From: Buddleja alternifolia
Lineage: Eukaryota; Streptophyta; Magnoliopsida; Lamiales; Scrophulariaceae
Direction of reading: 5' to 3'
DNA length: 64,000 nt
Assembly: GCA_019426215.1 (NCBI GenBank)
Contig: CM033405.1
Location: 3,387,001 to 3,451,000 of the forward strand
Below are positions 12,687-24,689 of the stretch, piece after piece. Under the pieces are notes generated by a model that worked only from the letters and a program-made list of their open reading frames with translations, searched no databases and was not told the origin of the DNA. Position numbers and translations under genes: made by a program. Position 1 is the first letter of the stretch; every line of letters starts with the position of its first letter.

Positions 12687-13720
12687 GATGAAATGCAACG
12701 ACTTAGGGATTGCGAGCATCCAAACATTATAAGGATGCTTGGATATTGTAGAACAGAAGAAAAATACTACATCATTACTGAGCTTGTAACTCATGGTGAT
12801 CTGTACACCTACATGCCAGGTGATGTACAAATACATGTAAACACTAAACAAATATATTTAACTTATTTTTGTATTCAATCGCACTAAATTGGTGTTTCCT
12901 GTAGCACTTAACTGGGAGCAGACGGTTACTATTTTCCATATAGCAAGAGCGATACAACACTTGCATTCGAAGAATTTGAAAATCGGGGATGTGAAGACAC
13001 AAAACATATTGTTGGACGACGTAAGCAAAATATGTTAATTTCAATATTTTCAATTGTAACTATACATGTACCATATAATTTTCATCATCTTATGCATGTC
13101 TTCTAATCCCATGTTTCAAAAGGATTTTTATGCCAAGATGTGCGACATCTGTAGTGTTAGGTTTGAGCAATCTTGTACAGACATCGTCTGCACATTTGGC
13201 TTCACAGATCCTTACGCCACTCAACGTGGTTCAATTAGTGTTTTAGGAGAACGTGTTATTCTAGTTATGTACCGACTTTCCACAATATTTATTTGTACTT
13301 AGTTGATTATATACTAATGAATAATTTCATTGTTGACGCTAGTATCACTTTGATGAATTTTTTGCTTGTTTGGGTAGCAATTCGAAGTGAGTAGTTACCT
13401 TTTGCTTGTTATGTAGCAACTATAAGTGATTAGTTACTTTTTGGGGGAATCGCCACACTCCAATTCGTGAAACATATAATATTTTATTGACTTTATATTT
13501 GGTTTTGCTATTGATAGCTTCATTAAGCAAGAGTGATGACGTCTACAGTTTGGGAGTCATCATACTTCAGTTGGTAACAAAAGAAAGAGATGTCTTCAAG
13601 GGAGGAATTCATTTATCAATTAGTGTGCTTGAAAGTTTCTTACCCGGGCATTATCTAAGACATCAGAATCTTAAAGATACAGGATGTACGTCGACGAACA
13701 CTAAGAGAATCATAAACTAG
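12687..13720 (+). pseudogene. Protein-kinase-like gene remnant, four exons, catalytic motifs lost
   Basis: Four exons join in frame with GT-AG introns: 12687-12819, 12905-13020, 13123-13228 and 13518-13720, 186 codons including the stop. They cover the middle of a receptor-like or cytoplasmic Ser/Thr kinase domain: HPNIIRMLGYC and ELVTHGDLYTYM (subdomains IV-V), AIQHLHSKNLKIGDVKTQNI (VIb), a DIC-SV-TFGFTDPY activation-segment equivalent, and KSDDVYSLGVIILQLVT (IX). The HRD triad reads IGD, so the catalytic-loop Asp is kept but His and Arg are lost. The Mg-binding DFG reads DIC. The N-lobe is missing. The splice frames are intact although the active site is not, so this is either a pseudogene that lost its 5' half, perhaps at the edge of copy B, or an expressed pseudokinase fragment. 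The first is more likely. Confidence 0.7.
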
Positions 13721-13732
13721 GCTTGCTAGTGA

Positions 13733-13881
13733 CCCTTGGCACTGGAAGGAGAACGAAGAACTTGCTAAGGTCTCTAGGCATTGAGGGTGATGACGTTTTT
13801 GATCGTGAGTTACAGAGGATGCTCATTGAGGAAGTCATCATTCGATTGGATTTCCTACAAGGTAAAACAACAGTGGTGTGA
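13733..13881 (+). pseudogene. Unassigned C-terminal peptide downstream of the kinase remnant
   Basis: In the frame starting GTG ACC CTT at 13733 the translation contains FDRELQRMLIEEVIIRLDFLQG and ends at a TGA about nine residues later. It is helical, acidic and looks like real coding sequence. It faintly resembles the last helix of plant BAG-domain proteins (a leucine-rich RLDxxQG pattern), but I cannot assign it. It begins only a few bases after the kinase stop, so it could be the last exon of a different gene fragment. Confidence 0.3.
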
Positions 13882-15522
13882 ATTATGAACCAACTAAAGC
13901 CAAAGAAGATTTGGGGGAAGATGAAGTCTAGTTTAAGGAAACAAGATTGATTTAAGGTTAAGAAGTTTTTGACACTTTTGACATAGACTCCTAACTGAAG
14001 TGCAATTAGAAAGTTTTGGTGGTTTAGTCATTGTAGATGGTTGAATCAGGTTATTGGAGGAGAAACAGGCATCAAAAACTCATTGTTTATCTAGACATGT
14101 TCACAAGTAAACATGACATCATCTTACTTATGAATTTGTTGCTTTTGATTGATGAGAAACTATAGACATAGAGCATGAAAAAATTTTCAAAGACAATCAT
14201 CAAATTAAAGCCATTACAATTCAAAGTCCTAAACATAAAAATCACACTTCACTTGCTACAAATTCGAACATTGACCAATCAAATGTAAGATTCTGAATTG
14301 AATTATTAACATCGACAAATCCTTAGACAAACCCTTCAACAATTTCAACTGCTTCTTTTTCTTCTTCATCTTCTTAACCCCTTTCATCTTATCACTCATT
14401 ACTATCATGCCCCCAGCTGAATTTGGGCCACAATTGCAATTATAATACTTTAAATGACCCTGATCGTAAAAACCAAATTTTAAAACTTCTCTTCTGGCTC
14501 TCCTGAAAATCGAATTTTACTCTTTTGAAGGGGAATTGTACAGAGACGATGTGAAGAGTAGAGGTTGCCTCAAAACGACGCCGCTTGCCTCCATTGTTTT
14601 TTAGTATGTAATGTGTATAGAACAAAAGGGAGTTATATGATTAAATAGATATAGATAGACAAGTTGGATAAGAGAAGAAATCCTCAATAACACAGAATGA
14701 TAAAAAATACTTTATATTCAAGATTTTTTTTTTTTTTTGGTGATAACTTTATATTCAAGAATAAAATAAAAAGAGTCATATGTTAAAAAAATCGAAGATA
14801 AACCTGAGATTCACATCTTGAATGAGCATGTATAAGTAGATTATGAAATTTATAAGAAAACAATTGTAATTAATTATTCACTAATATAGAATGATCGAAA
14901 AGACTTTATATTCAAGAATAAAATAAAAAGAGTCATATGTTAAAGAAACCGAAGATAAACCTGAGATTCATATCTTGGTATCCACCGCCATCTACTAACT
15001 CCCCCTCTCGCATATGCCCACCGCCTCTTCTCTTTCCCTTCTAGCATATCGGCCTTCATTTCCTCCTCTTACCATCGTCTGACCCACACCGGTGTCTATT
15101 TGCCTCCCTCGCCACTCTTAAACTTTATTGATGTTTCTCATTTTTTTGTTGATTTTTTCACTTTTCTTTTTTTCATTTTGCCATCAGGACGTACCTCTCT
15201 AATATTCGCGCCAACAGTTTATCAAGATTTACTTTTGAGATATCCTATTACTTGGGAATTTTAAACTGAAGCCTATGATGTAAATTTAATTTGATGCATT
15301 TCATAGTATGTATTGAATACAAAAATCCGATGATTAGGAATGTTCCTGCCTACCGATGTCTTTCACGTTTCTTAGCACAGTGATTTGCCTGTCTTGCATG
15401 CAGTAAATTATTTACTCTTTTGCATGCAGCAATTCATCGGGAGAGGTAGGGAGCATCATTTTTTTCGGAGGAGGGGGTTAGCATTAAAAGAAAAATCCCC
15501 TTTTTCTTACTTGTTTTTTACA
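13882..15522. other. Spacer with short repeats
   Basis: No supported gene. It holds a tandem-like duplication (14746-14820 and 14903-14977), a poly-T run near 14728, and CT-rich DNA at 14990-15130. At 14279-14300 is a word that recurs inverted immediately upstream of copy C (16574-16596). Confidence 0.5.
14746..14977 (+). repeat. Direct duplication of about 75 bp, spaced about 157 bp
   Basis: The stretch beginning ACTTTATATTCAAGAATAAA and ending in a GAGATTCACATCTTG-like word occurs at 14746-14820 and again at 14903-14977 with few differences. Confidence 0.85.
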
Positions 15523-15592
15523 AAATTTGGATTATTTCTCGCTTTGTGTGTGTCATTCTAGCGCCATGCTAATCTTCTCTGTATCGTTCCAA
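15523..15592 (-). ncRNA. U6 snRNA-derived pseudogene, 5' truncated
   Basis: Read on the minus strand, this begins TTGGAACGATACAGAGAAGA, continues TTAGCATGGC, then ATGACACACACAAAGCGAGAAAT and ends CCAAATTTTG. These are the central and 3' parts of plant U6 spliceosomal RNA in the right order. The 5' stem-loop is missing. The CCCTGCGCAAGG segment next to the catalytic ACAGAGA region is reduced to a few bases, and the end of the sequence is altered. No upstream sequence element and TATA pair was recognised at the expected spacing, so it is probably a dead retro-copy, not a transcribed U6 gene. Confidence 0.8.
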
Positions 15593-16529
15593 AAAAATCA
15601 GTGGTATACAACGAGAACTTCTGAACAATTAAAGTGGTATACTAATTTTCTAGTAATGTGTACACGCGTTGCACGTGGATAATATGTTTATTTTGAGCTA
15701 AAAAAAATACTTACATTCACAAATACACACATCAAATACTTTGACCATAATGGATGAATAAAACATTTATAAGACTTCAAAAACTATAGTCCATATGAAG
15801 TGTCTTTTTGTAAAATAAATTATTTACCGACATACATAACATATGTACGTTAATAATGCGCAATACAAAAGAATATAATAAGAGATTTGGTTTATTTCTC
15901 AACTCTTGAATCTTGTTATAATCGTATTTTAATTTTCAGCATTTTAAGTTTTTGCTATATTCCAATTAAATGTTCCTCCAATACTACTCATGATACTTTC
16001 ATGAATAAAGTTGGTAAGACATACTAACTCTCTTGGAAATCATTACAAAAGTATATCTAATAAAGACTTAGAATATTAGAATACGATCTTCTATGAAAAA
16101 AGTTATCGCAAATGATAGAATAAAATAATGGGATAAAAGCAAAGAAACCTACCCCCTCCTTCAAACCTACAGGGGTTGTGCACTTTGCTCCAACCTATCA
16201 AAATGTTCAACTAACACCCCGCCGTTGGTGAATGTTGCACATAACGCTCTGTGATTGGATTCAGTGGAATCTTCTATAATATTCCGGTACATGTGACACA
16301 CACATTATATTAGAAAGGGTAAAATTGTTACTTGGAAAGCAAAGTACCATGTGCCCCATAGGATAGGGAACTGTTTTGCTTTAATCCAAAATTTCTTTCA
16401 GTTTTTAAATCTTCATTTATTTTAAAATTCAATGTTTACAATTTCCCAAATTAAAGAAAAACAAAACAATAAAAAAATCGGAAAAACATCAAAACAAATT
16501 TAGAAAAAAAATCAAAGGAAAAAAATTAA

Positions 16530-16566
<37 letters not shown>

Positions 16567-16596
16567 TACTTTGATTGGTCAATTCAGAATCTTACA
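15593..16596. other. Spacer before copy C
   Basis: No gene supported. Positions about 16140-16270 contain a string of A/T/C-rich words (ACCCCCTCC, ACAGGGGTTGTGCAC) of the kind seen in terminal inverted repeats of non-autonomous Mutator elements, but no partner end was located. A (TA)n tract lies at 16537-16564. Confidence 0.4.
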
Positions 16597-19500
16597 TTTG
16601 ATGAATATAAATGTGGAATTTTTTAATTTCATTGACTGTAGAGATTCTAAAGTATTATGATTGAGTAGTTGAGAAGACAAATTTTGATGTCATAATGAAA
16701 TAGGGATATTATGTATCCAAATGATTTAGGAAGTCTTATAGGTAATATATTATTAATATATTCATGTTGTAGTAACTATCATAAATTGTTAATATAATAA
16801 AAAAAAGTAATTATGGAAGGGTTTGATTGTCTTTTAACAGTTGAAAGAAACACTTTGAATATCCATACTTTTAGTATAGTATAGATATAGATAGATAGTA
16901 CTCCAAAACAAAATATAAAATGCTAAGACATTATTCTAATTTACATTCTTAATTTAATTTTATTAGTTAATATTTTTTTTTCTTTTTAACTTAATCTATT
17001 TAATAACATAGATATTTAGGTTTTATATTAATCTTACTATTACAAGACAATCAACTTGATACACATTATCAAATTATACAAACTTAAGATCAAGTAACTA
17101 ATAATATATGATCTATATCTAATTTGATTTGACAAAACTCCATAATTCAATCAAATTACCTACAACTATTAATTTTTAGCTGGTAATATTTTGCTTTAAA
17201 GCTTTTGCAACTTAGTTATTTGTCATATGTGATGAAAAAACAGACGGGAAAAAAAAACAATTAGTTTAAAAATTATTTTTTTAATTTCTTTGTCCGTGTA
17301 ACAACTACTTGCACTTTTATTTCTAACACATTTGTCAAATATTGATCGTCATCCAAATTATGCAAACAAACTATGTTGAATACTGTATTATAATTAATTT
17401 TGTAGTTGAAATAGTAAATTATCGACTCCTTGTAAGCTTTACCTTTTCTCTCTTACACTACTCTTTTTTCTTCGTCTCATTACTTTAATATTCGATTGAA
17501 CTCTGGTTCTGCCAACTGGATTATGCATACTATTTTAGAATTATGGGGTTTACTTTTTTTCTTTAATATATATTTATCTTATATCTACATGAGGTGTTTG
17601 GTCCTTCTAATTTGTGAACAAGTTTTTCTATTCATCTATACTTCTGCAAATATCACAAATCGGTTAAATTGCTTAGTTCATTTATGCTCAATTAATAACA
17701 CATTGGTTCTTGTACAAGTTGATACGAAATTGCTAAACATCATATATATTAATTCTACACATGGGTGTTAATTAATGTTACTATTGTTATTTCAAAAGGT
17801 AAATAAAAAAATTATAAAATGACATTGTCAGTGTCATCTATTACTTGATCTCCCAATGTGAATATTTATAAGTTCACAAGTTCAAAATTTATTCATGCAT
17901 GTGAAAATGACTGAATAGCAACAAAAAAAGAATTGAGTTCTGGGCCTCCTAAAATTTGTAGGAAAAGTATTTATGAAATTCAAGTGGAATAAATGTCAAA
18001 GTTATTAATTACATAGTCTTTCATTTAGAGCTAAGTTAGGAGTCTACTGCTTCTAATTAAGCACTTATGAATTTGTTATTTTAAGAAAATCTTGTGGTGG
18101 AAGATAGCAAATTGTTTATTGTCGTGTAGTTTGAATAAGATTAATGTTTAATTTTCAAAAAATATTAAGAACATCAAAATATGATAAATTATTCATACTC
18201 TAGATAAAAGTTGGGGTTCTTTGGTTTTGTGTGTGTATATTTATCTTATATATGTAGATATGTAGCATAGATGCTTTTAATTTGGTAGGAAGAAAGCAAA
18301 ACAAAAAAATATATTTAGTGGTCTATAATTTCACAAATAATCTATATGAATTAAATTGTTTGGTATCTTTCATTATTTAAATTTCCTTAATACTATATGA
18401 CAAATAAGTGTTACTATATGTGGTAGATAATGTAATTTTTATTATTGCAAAAAAGTTAAGAAGGTACACTAATCAAATTTAATGCTTGTGCATACAATTT
18501 ACTATCTATTCTCATTATGCTAAAGTTTCATTGATTATGAACATTGCTATAAGAAAAGATAATAAGACATCGGCCAAAATCATTTAGAGTTTATCCTTAT
18601 GCACTATTGTGAATTTTTAGATTTTGTCTCATTTTCTCGACCACTATCTTAGTCCTTTATATTTGCAGAGGGTATCAATTTACAACCAAAATGTAAATGA
18701 AAATGTTAATTTTGGGACTGTTAGTGTTAAACTAAAAAAAAAAAATGAACAGATAAGTTCTAAATAAAATTTCTGTTTGTTCTTTTTGCAAGAGGTATAC
18801 AGTGTGAAATTTTATCTCTCTTCATATAATTCATTTTCACTTTTTCACGTTTGTAGTGTACTCTTATTTCTACTAATGTGGTTATGTACCAAATGAAATT
18901 AGCCATTTTCTAACTAAATCTTTTAATTTTTTTTTTAATTCAAGAGGATAGGGGATACCCTACATATCTAGCTCGACAAACTCGGGTTGATAGTTATAAT
19001 CTTGAGCCATAAAAACTCTATCTGGCTCCATGGAGGAGGGAAGATCCACAACTTGTGACAGCTTGGACTCAAACCCAAGACCTCTCACATAAAGTCGGAG
19101 GTGGATACTATTAGACCAATAGGTTTTGATGGTAACTAAATCTTTTAATTAAAACTTGAAATCAATTAACTAAAGAAAAAAAGCATATTCCAGACTGACA
19201 ACCCACTATCTTTTCTTTCATATTTTAATTTTATATTTTTTTTATACCATGCAATTAATGTGGAATGCACATGAAAATCGATAACAGTTTATATAACTTA
19301 TTTAAGATTCATTTAAGAGTCTAATGTTGCTAATTTAACAAATACAATTTATTTACTTACTGAAAATGTGTAATGAAATATAGAAAAATACTTACTACCA
19401 TGTAAAGTTATATTTATCATTTTTATGAAAAATACTATAATATACCCAACAAAGAAATTTAGATACATATTACTAATGAATATATATAAGGAAAATGTAA

Positions 19501-20114
19501 CTCACTTATTAGATTACTACATATAACGAACAACAATATTTCTTCTTTTATTCTGACTAGAACTCCCCTTTATTTATTTTAGCAAGAGACATATGGATCT
19601 AAATTCTTTCTCTCCATGCTTTCTTCTTTATTTCAATTATGTGTTAACTGTGAACTCTTATAATTTTGAAATATTTTAAAATTTAAATATTTATATTTTT
19701 ATGATTTTGTCTCTTCTGTCGTATACTAAATGAAATTCGCCATTTGATTACTAAATTTTTTAATGGAAATTTAAAAATCAGTGAATTAAAAAGTAAAAAA
19801 TGAAATAAAATAGTGGACTAACGATCAAATATTTTCCTTCATCAAATTTAATTTTTAAATCTTTTTATGTTATGGAATTCGCATCAAAATCTATAACATG
19901 TCATATAATTTTTGGTTCACTTAAGAATCTAATATTTCTAATTAGATAAATAAAAATTATTTATTGTAGAAAAATTTTGTGTTAATTTAGAAAATTACTT
20001 ACTAGAGTAATTTAGAAAATTACTTACTACCATGTAAAACATATTTATCATTTTTATAAAAATACTAAATAAAATATCAAATAAAAAGAAATTAGATTCA
20101 TATTACCTATGAAT
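16597..20114 (+). repeat. Long non-coding repeat, copy C, first part
   Basis: 16597-17690 matches copy A from about 4165. 17690-20114 matches copy B in reverse order (about 10140 down to 7966). A SINE at 18929-19132 and the Copia element from 20115 are later insertions absent from copy B. Tandem units of about 550-600 bp are again visible through a recurring ACTAAATGAAATTCGCCATT-type word. Confidence 0.8.
18929..19132 (-). mobile_element. tRNA-derived SINE with 18-bp target duplication
   Basis: The 204-bp insertion reads on the minus strand with a box A-like GGTCTAATAGTATCC and a box B-like GGTTTGAGTCC, the split RNA polymerase III promoter inherited from tRNA. It ends in a short A-run. It is flanked by identical 18-bp copies of TAACTAAATCTTTTAATT at 18911-18928 and 19133-19150. 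Copy B has the uninterrupted site (about 8886-8900, inverted). SINEs are copied by the machinery of LINEs. Confidence 0.85.
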
Positions 20115-21752
20115 TGTTGGGAAAATTAGATACGCAGCGGAAACAGTGTATTAAAATTTTTCGAATTTTCCCATAACAGGATCAATCCTGGGGTTTTATC
20201 ACGCGTATGTATGATAGAGATATCGACATTTTACCAGTTGTAGCGAAGTGATTGGAGAATCTCTAAATTTTGACTTCTTCAAATCTTTCGCGAAATAATT
20301 CGGTTGATTGTTTGGTAATCCGAGCAGTCCAAAAGTGTTGCCTCTAAATTGTCTCGCCGGAAAAAACTCGAACAGAAAAAACTCCTTCTTTGGCACTGAA
20401 GCCGACGGCTAGAGGAAGTGGAGAGGGGAGGGTTTTTATTTTTTGTGGCTCAAGTATATAACTAATGTTATGACCTAGGTATTAACTAATGTGATATATT
20501 TATATCACTTAAGTTATAACTTTGGGCTCAAAAAGCCCATATTGGACGCCTGCTAGCCGCCCCCACACGGTCAGGTGCACCAATTTGAGCTCGGTCCAAT
20601 CCTTTATTTAATTAATTAATTCAATCCAATTAATTAATCTAATTAAATAATAGATAGGATATTTAATTAATTTTATTTCTCCAAGAAATAATATATTAAT
20701 TAAAGTACAAATGAATTAACTTATTTCTTCAAATAGTTAATTACATTTCATTAATTTTAAGTACCCAGTACTTAAAATATTACCACAAGAAATATACCAC
20801 ATTTTCTTTCGATTTTTTCTTTTTAAGCGTGACTCTTTAGGTTCATCTATATTTGGCAATGACAGGATTCCATTGAATGTGGGTTGCATTTAGCCAGTCA
20901 AGTGGCCCACATCGCATCCCAAATAAGATGAACTTATTGGATCATTTTACCTTTCCTATTGTAAATACTGTGTGAATACAAACTCTTCGTTTCCTTATTC
21001 CGGTCAAGTGAGAGTCATGTTTAGGTCAAACTCATAAACTCGACTCTATGCTATATTTATAATATGTCCAAATCAGTGAATACTTTGGCTAAAAACTTTA
21101 AGATCTAACTTACTTATAAATGCATATGATAATTCCCCGTTCACTTTCGAGGGAACGAATCCCTTCTTGGATATCAGTTAAGACTACTACTTACCCATTA
21201 AGTTGCAGTTCGAGGTCGACCCCACCAAAGAATGAATTCGATCTAACTACTTTAATGACAAACCTAATGTCACAAGCATATCTTCAACTCGATTCCTCAA
21301 GTCTAAAGTTCAGACACACCTATTACAATTTAATCAATTCTATCATTGACTGTGAAAGAGTGAAAACTCATGGGACAAAATCGATGTGTGTCATGTTTGA
21401 GTGCCACTATCTCCATCGGTGCACCTATGATATGGGTTCTTCACTACTTCCAAGTGATTGACGGACACTTTTCTCGTCAAAACTCATATCATACAAGTCT
21501 TGATGATTTTCAATGTCCAATTGGGAATCCTTGACTTGCAGACCATTTTAGGACACAAGTATTGAACTCCTCTAGTGCCTTAGAGAGCTAACTCTTGTGT
21601 TCATGGACTTATAGATGATTACAATATATAAATGTCAATATAATTGTAAACAACTAATATGTCTTTTATTAAAAGAATAAAAACAATTACAATTTACTAA
21701 TGTCCTTTCTTTCTCTAATCCTCTAGTGGCATTTGAGGATATTAACCTAACA
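20115..21752 (-). repeat. 3' LTR of the Copia element
   Basis: 1638 bp. It contains the uninterrupted ACTTAAGT site (20507-20514) where the other LTR has received a hAT element. Many substitutions separate the two LTRs, so the insertion is not recent. The 65-66 codon minus-strand open frames found in both LTRs reflect LTR identity and were not called as genes. Confidence 0.9.
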
Positions 21753-21911
21753 ATCTCCCACTTGTACTCAATGCTAATCACTATGGTATCTAATACCCAT
21801 CTTCTCAAGATGTCGATCCAGTATTGCCTGTGTCAAAGGCTTGGTTAATGTGTCGGCGACGTTGTCGACTGATTTTACTCTCTGAGCAGCTATCTCGCCT
21901 CTTCCAATGAT

Positions 21912-23424
21912 TTATCTTATTAAGTGATATCTCCTCTCTATGTTCTTGGATTTGTTGTAAGACCTTGATTCCTTTACTTGTGCAATAGCCTCGTTATTGT
22001 CACAATAAAGTGGCAATGGCAGCTCTACACTAGGGACCACTTGAAATTCTCCAGGAAACTTCCTAATCCAAACACCCTCTTTAGCATCCTCAGACGATGC
22101 TATGTATTCTGCCTTAATGGTGGAATCAGCGGTTATGCTTTGTTTAGAACTTTTCCAAGTTACCGCTCCACCATTGAGTGTGAATATAAACCTTGAAGTG
22201 GATTTTCGATCATCTACATCAGTATATCCATCCACTTTCAAATCTCTATGTCCATATGTTAGGACCATATCCTTAGTTTTCTTCAGATACTTTAGGATAT
22301 TTTTTACAGCGGTCCAATGTTCTCTTCTAGGGTTAATCTGAAAATGACTCACCACGCTTACTGCGTAGGCTATGTCGGGCCCTGTGCATAACATGGCATA
22401 CATCAGACTACCCACTGCAGACGTATAGGGCACCGTACTCATTTCTCTCCTATCTTCCTCACTTTGAGGAGACATAGACTTTGAAAGGTGCACCCCATGT
22501 CTCATGGGTAAGAAACCTTTCTTAGAGTCTTCCATCCTAAATCTCTTTAGGACCTTCTCTAAGTAAAGGGCTAGGGAAAGTCCTATCATTCTATTTGTTC
22601 TATCTCTATATATACGAATTCCTAGAATATAGGTTGCTTCTCTAAGTCTTTCATGGAGAATATATTTGAAAGCCACGTTTTGACTGATGTGAGCATTCCT
22701 ACGTCATTTCATATGAGTAGAATGTCATCCACATATAAGACCAAAAAAGTGATCTTGCTCCCACTAACGTTTTTGTAAACACATAGTTCATCTTCGTTCT
22801 TGACAAAATCAAATCCTTTGACAGCTTCATCAAACGAAGATTCCAACGCCTAGAGGCTTCCTTAAGTCCATAAATGGATCTCTTAAGTTTACACACCTTA
22901 TGAATACCAGACCCAGATGTGAAGCCTTTAGGCTGATCTGTATAGATATCATCTTCGAGGAATCCATTCAGAAAAGCCATCTTCACATCCATCTACCATA
23001 TCTCATAATCCAAGTGTGCAGCTATTGCGAGTAGAATTCGAATAGACTTGATCATTGCCACAGGGGAAAAGGTTTCTTGATAGTCAATTCCTTCTTTTTG
23101 ATTATAATCTTTTGCTACAAGCCTTGCCTTGTATATGCCAATTTTTCCATCCGGGCCTATCATCCTCTTGTGGATCCATTTACACCCTATAGGTTTTATA
23201 CCCTCGGGACGATCTACCAGAGTTCAGACCTGATTGGAATGCATCGAGTCTATCTCCGCTTGTATAGCTTCTTGTCACTTTGCAAAGTCAATGTCCATCA
23301 TTGCTTGATCATAAGTAGAAGGGTCGTTCCCATGAACTCCCACTGCTATAGTGTGGACACTCAGTTCCTCTTGTAGCAGGTATCTATCAGGTTGATGTGG
23401 TACTCTACCAGATCTTTGTAATGT
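21912..23424 (-). pseudogene. Copia reverse transcriptase and RNase H remnant
   Basis: The RNase H end (21912-22676) is open for 254 codons and shows the Copia signature GPDIAYAVSVVSHF, LKVDGYTDVD, and TADSTIKAEYIASSEDAKE. The reverse-transcriptase part (22699-23424) starts with MDVKMAFLNGFLEDDIY and SIYGLKEASRRWN. The YVDD active-site box is readable at 22724-22735, but in a different frame from the upstream part and followed within a few codons by a TGA. At least one frameshift and one nonsense change therefore inactivate the enzyme. Confidence 0.85.
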
Positions 23425-24670
23425 TAGTTGTGTTTCAACAGGTTCAGTATGTGTTTCTTGAACAGTAGTCTCCCTAGGTGTTTCATCTTGTTCATCAAGA
23501 ACAACTTTCTACTTGCACTACCTTCTTGAATAAACTTATCTTCAAGAAAATACGATTGTAGTGCAACAATGATCCTTTGATCTTCTTGCATGTAGAAGAG
23601 GTATCCCATGGAATCCACAGGAAAATCAACAAAACATCCTTTAAGGGACCTAGCTTCCAATTTCTCTTCATTTGTCTTCTTGATATAGGTAGGGCATCCC
23701 AAACCCTAATGTATTTAAGGTTTGGTTTCCTATTTCTCCATATCTCATATGGGGTCTTAGGAATGGATTTGGAAGGACATATATTCAAGATATGAACAAC
23801 CGTAAGGAGTGCATGTCCCCACAAGAAGATAGGTAAATCAGTGTAGCTGAGCATATATCGAACAATGTCTAAAAGCGTTCGATTTCTGTGTTCTGCTACC
23901 CCATTTAGTTGTGGAGTCACTGGTGGTGTGAGTTGCAATATTATCCTATGTTCTTTCAGGAACTCATCAAACTCATCACTCATATATTCACCTCCACGAT
24001 CCGATTGTAGTGTCTTTATATGATGTCCAGATTGATTTTCCACCAAAGCCTTAAATTCTTTTAACTTTTCAAATGATTCAGACTTGTATTTCATTAGATA
24101 CACAAGACCATACCTTGAATGGTCATCAGTGAAAGTAATGAAATAGTGAAAATCTCCATGAGCTATTTATCCAAATGGACTGCAAACGTCGGTGTGCACA
24201 CGTCCTAATACTTCAGTGCCTCTTTCAAAAGTCCCGGTGAAGGGAGATCTAGCCATTTCACCTTTGAGACAAGATTCACAAGTCAGATAGGGATCCGATC
24301 CCAATGGATCAATTAATCCATCTTTCTCCATCTTATGTATCTTTTGCTTGCTAGCATGGCCTAGTCTAAGATGCCACTTTAAGCTTAGGTTAGGACCTTG
24401 CCTACCACTCTTCTTAGAGATAACATTTACAACGCATTCATTTTGCATGTTTAAATAATAGAGGCCATTGACTAAAGTAGCAGAGCCAACAATCTTATTA
24501 TTAAATAAAATACTGCAAGTACTGTCAATGAAATTAAAAACATAATTATTCATAATCAACATAGGAATTGAAATAATATTGTTAAGTCTGTTGGGCAAAA
24601 CAAAAATATAACAAACATAAAGAAGTTGATCCAATGTGAGAAGCCGAGACACTCTGCCCGCTGCCAACAA
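23424..24670 (-). pseudogene. Copia integrase remnant
   Basis: The GAG_pre-integrase zinc-binding segment (24167-24670) has WHLRLGHASKQKIHK with a CESCLKG pair and RVHTDVCSPFG. The core (23495-24103) has [15 protein letters not shown] and the [12 protein letters not shown] box holding the catalytic Glu. It is followed by [21 protein letters not shown] break lies between 24104 and 24166, and another near 23700 where the C-terminal segment ([15 protein letters not shown]) continues in a second frame. Confidence 0.85.
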
Positions 24671-24689
24671 TGATCAGCACCTCTCCACG

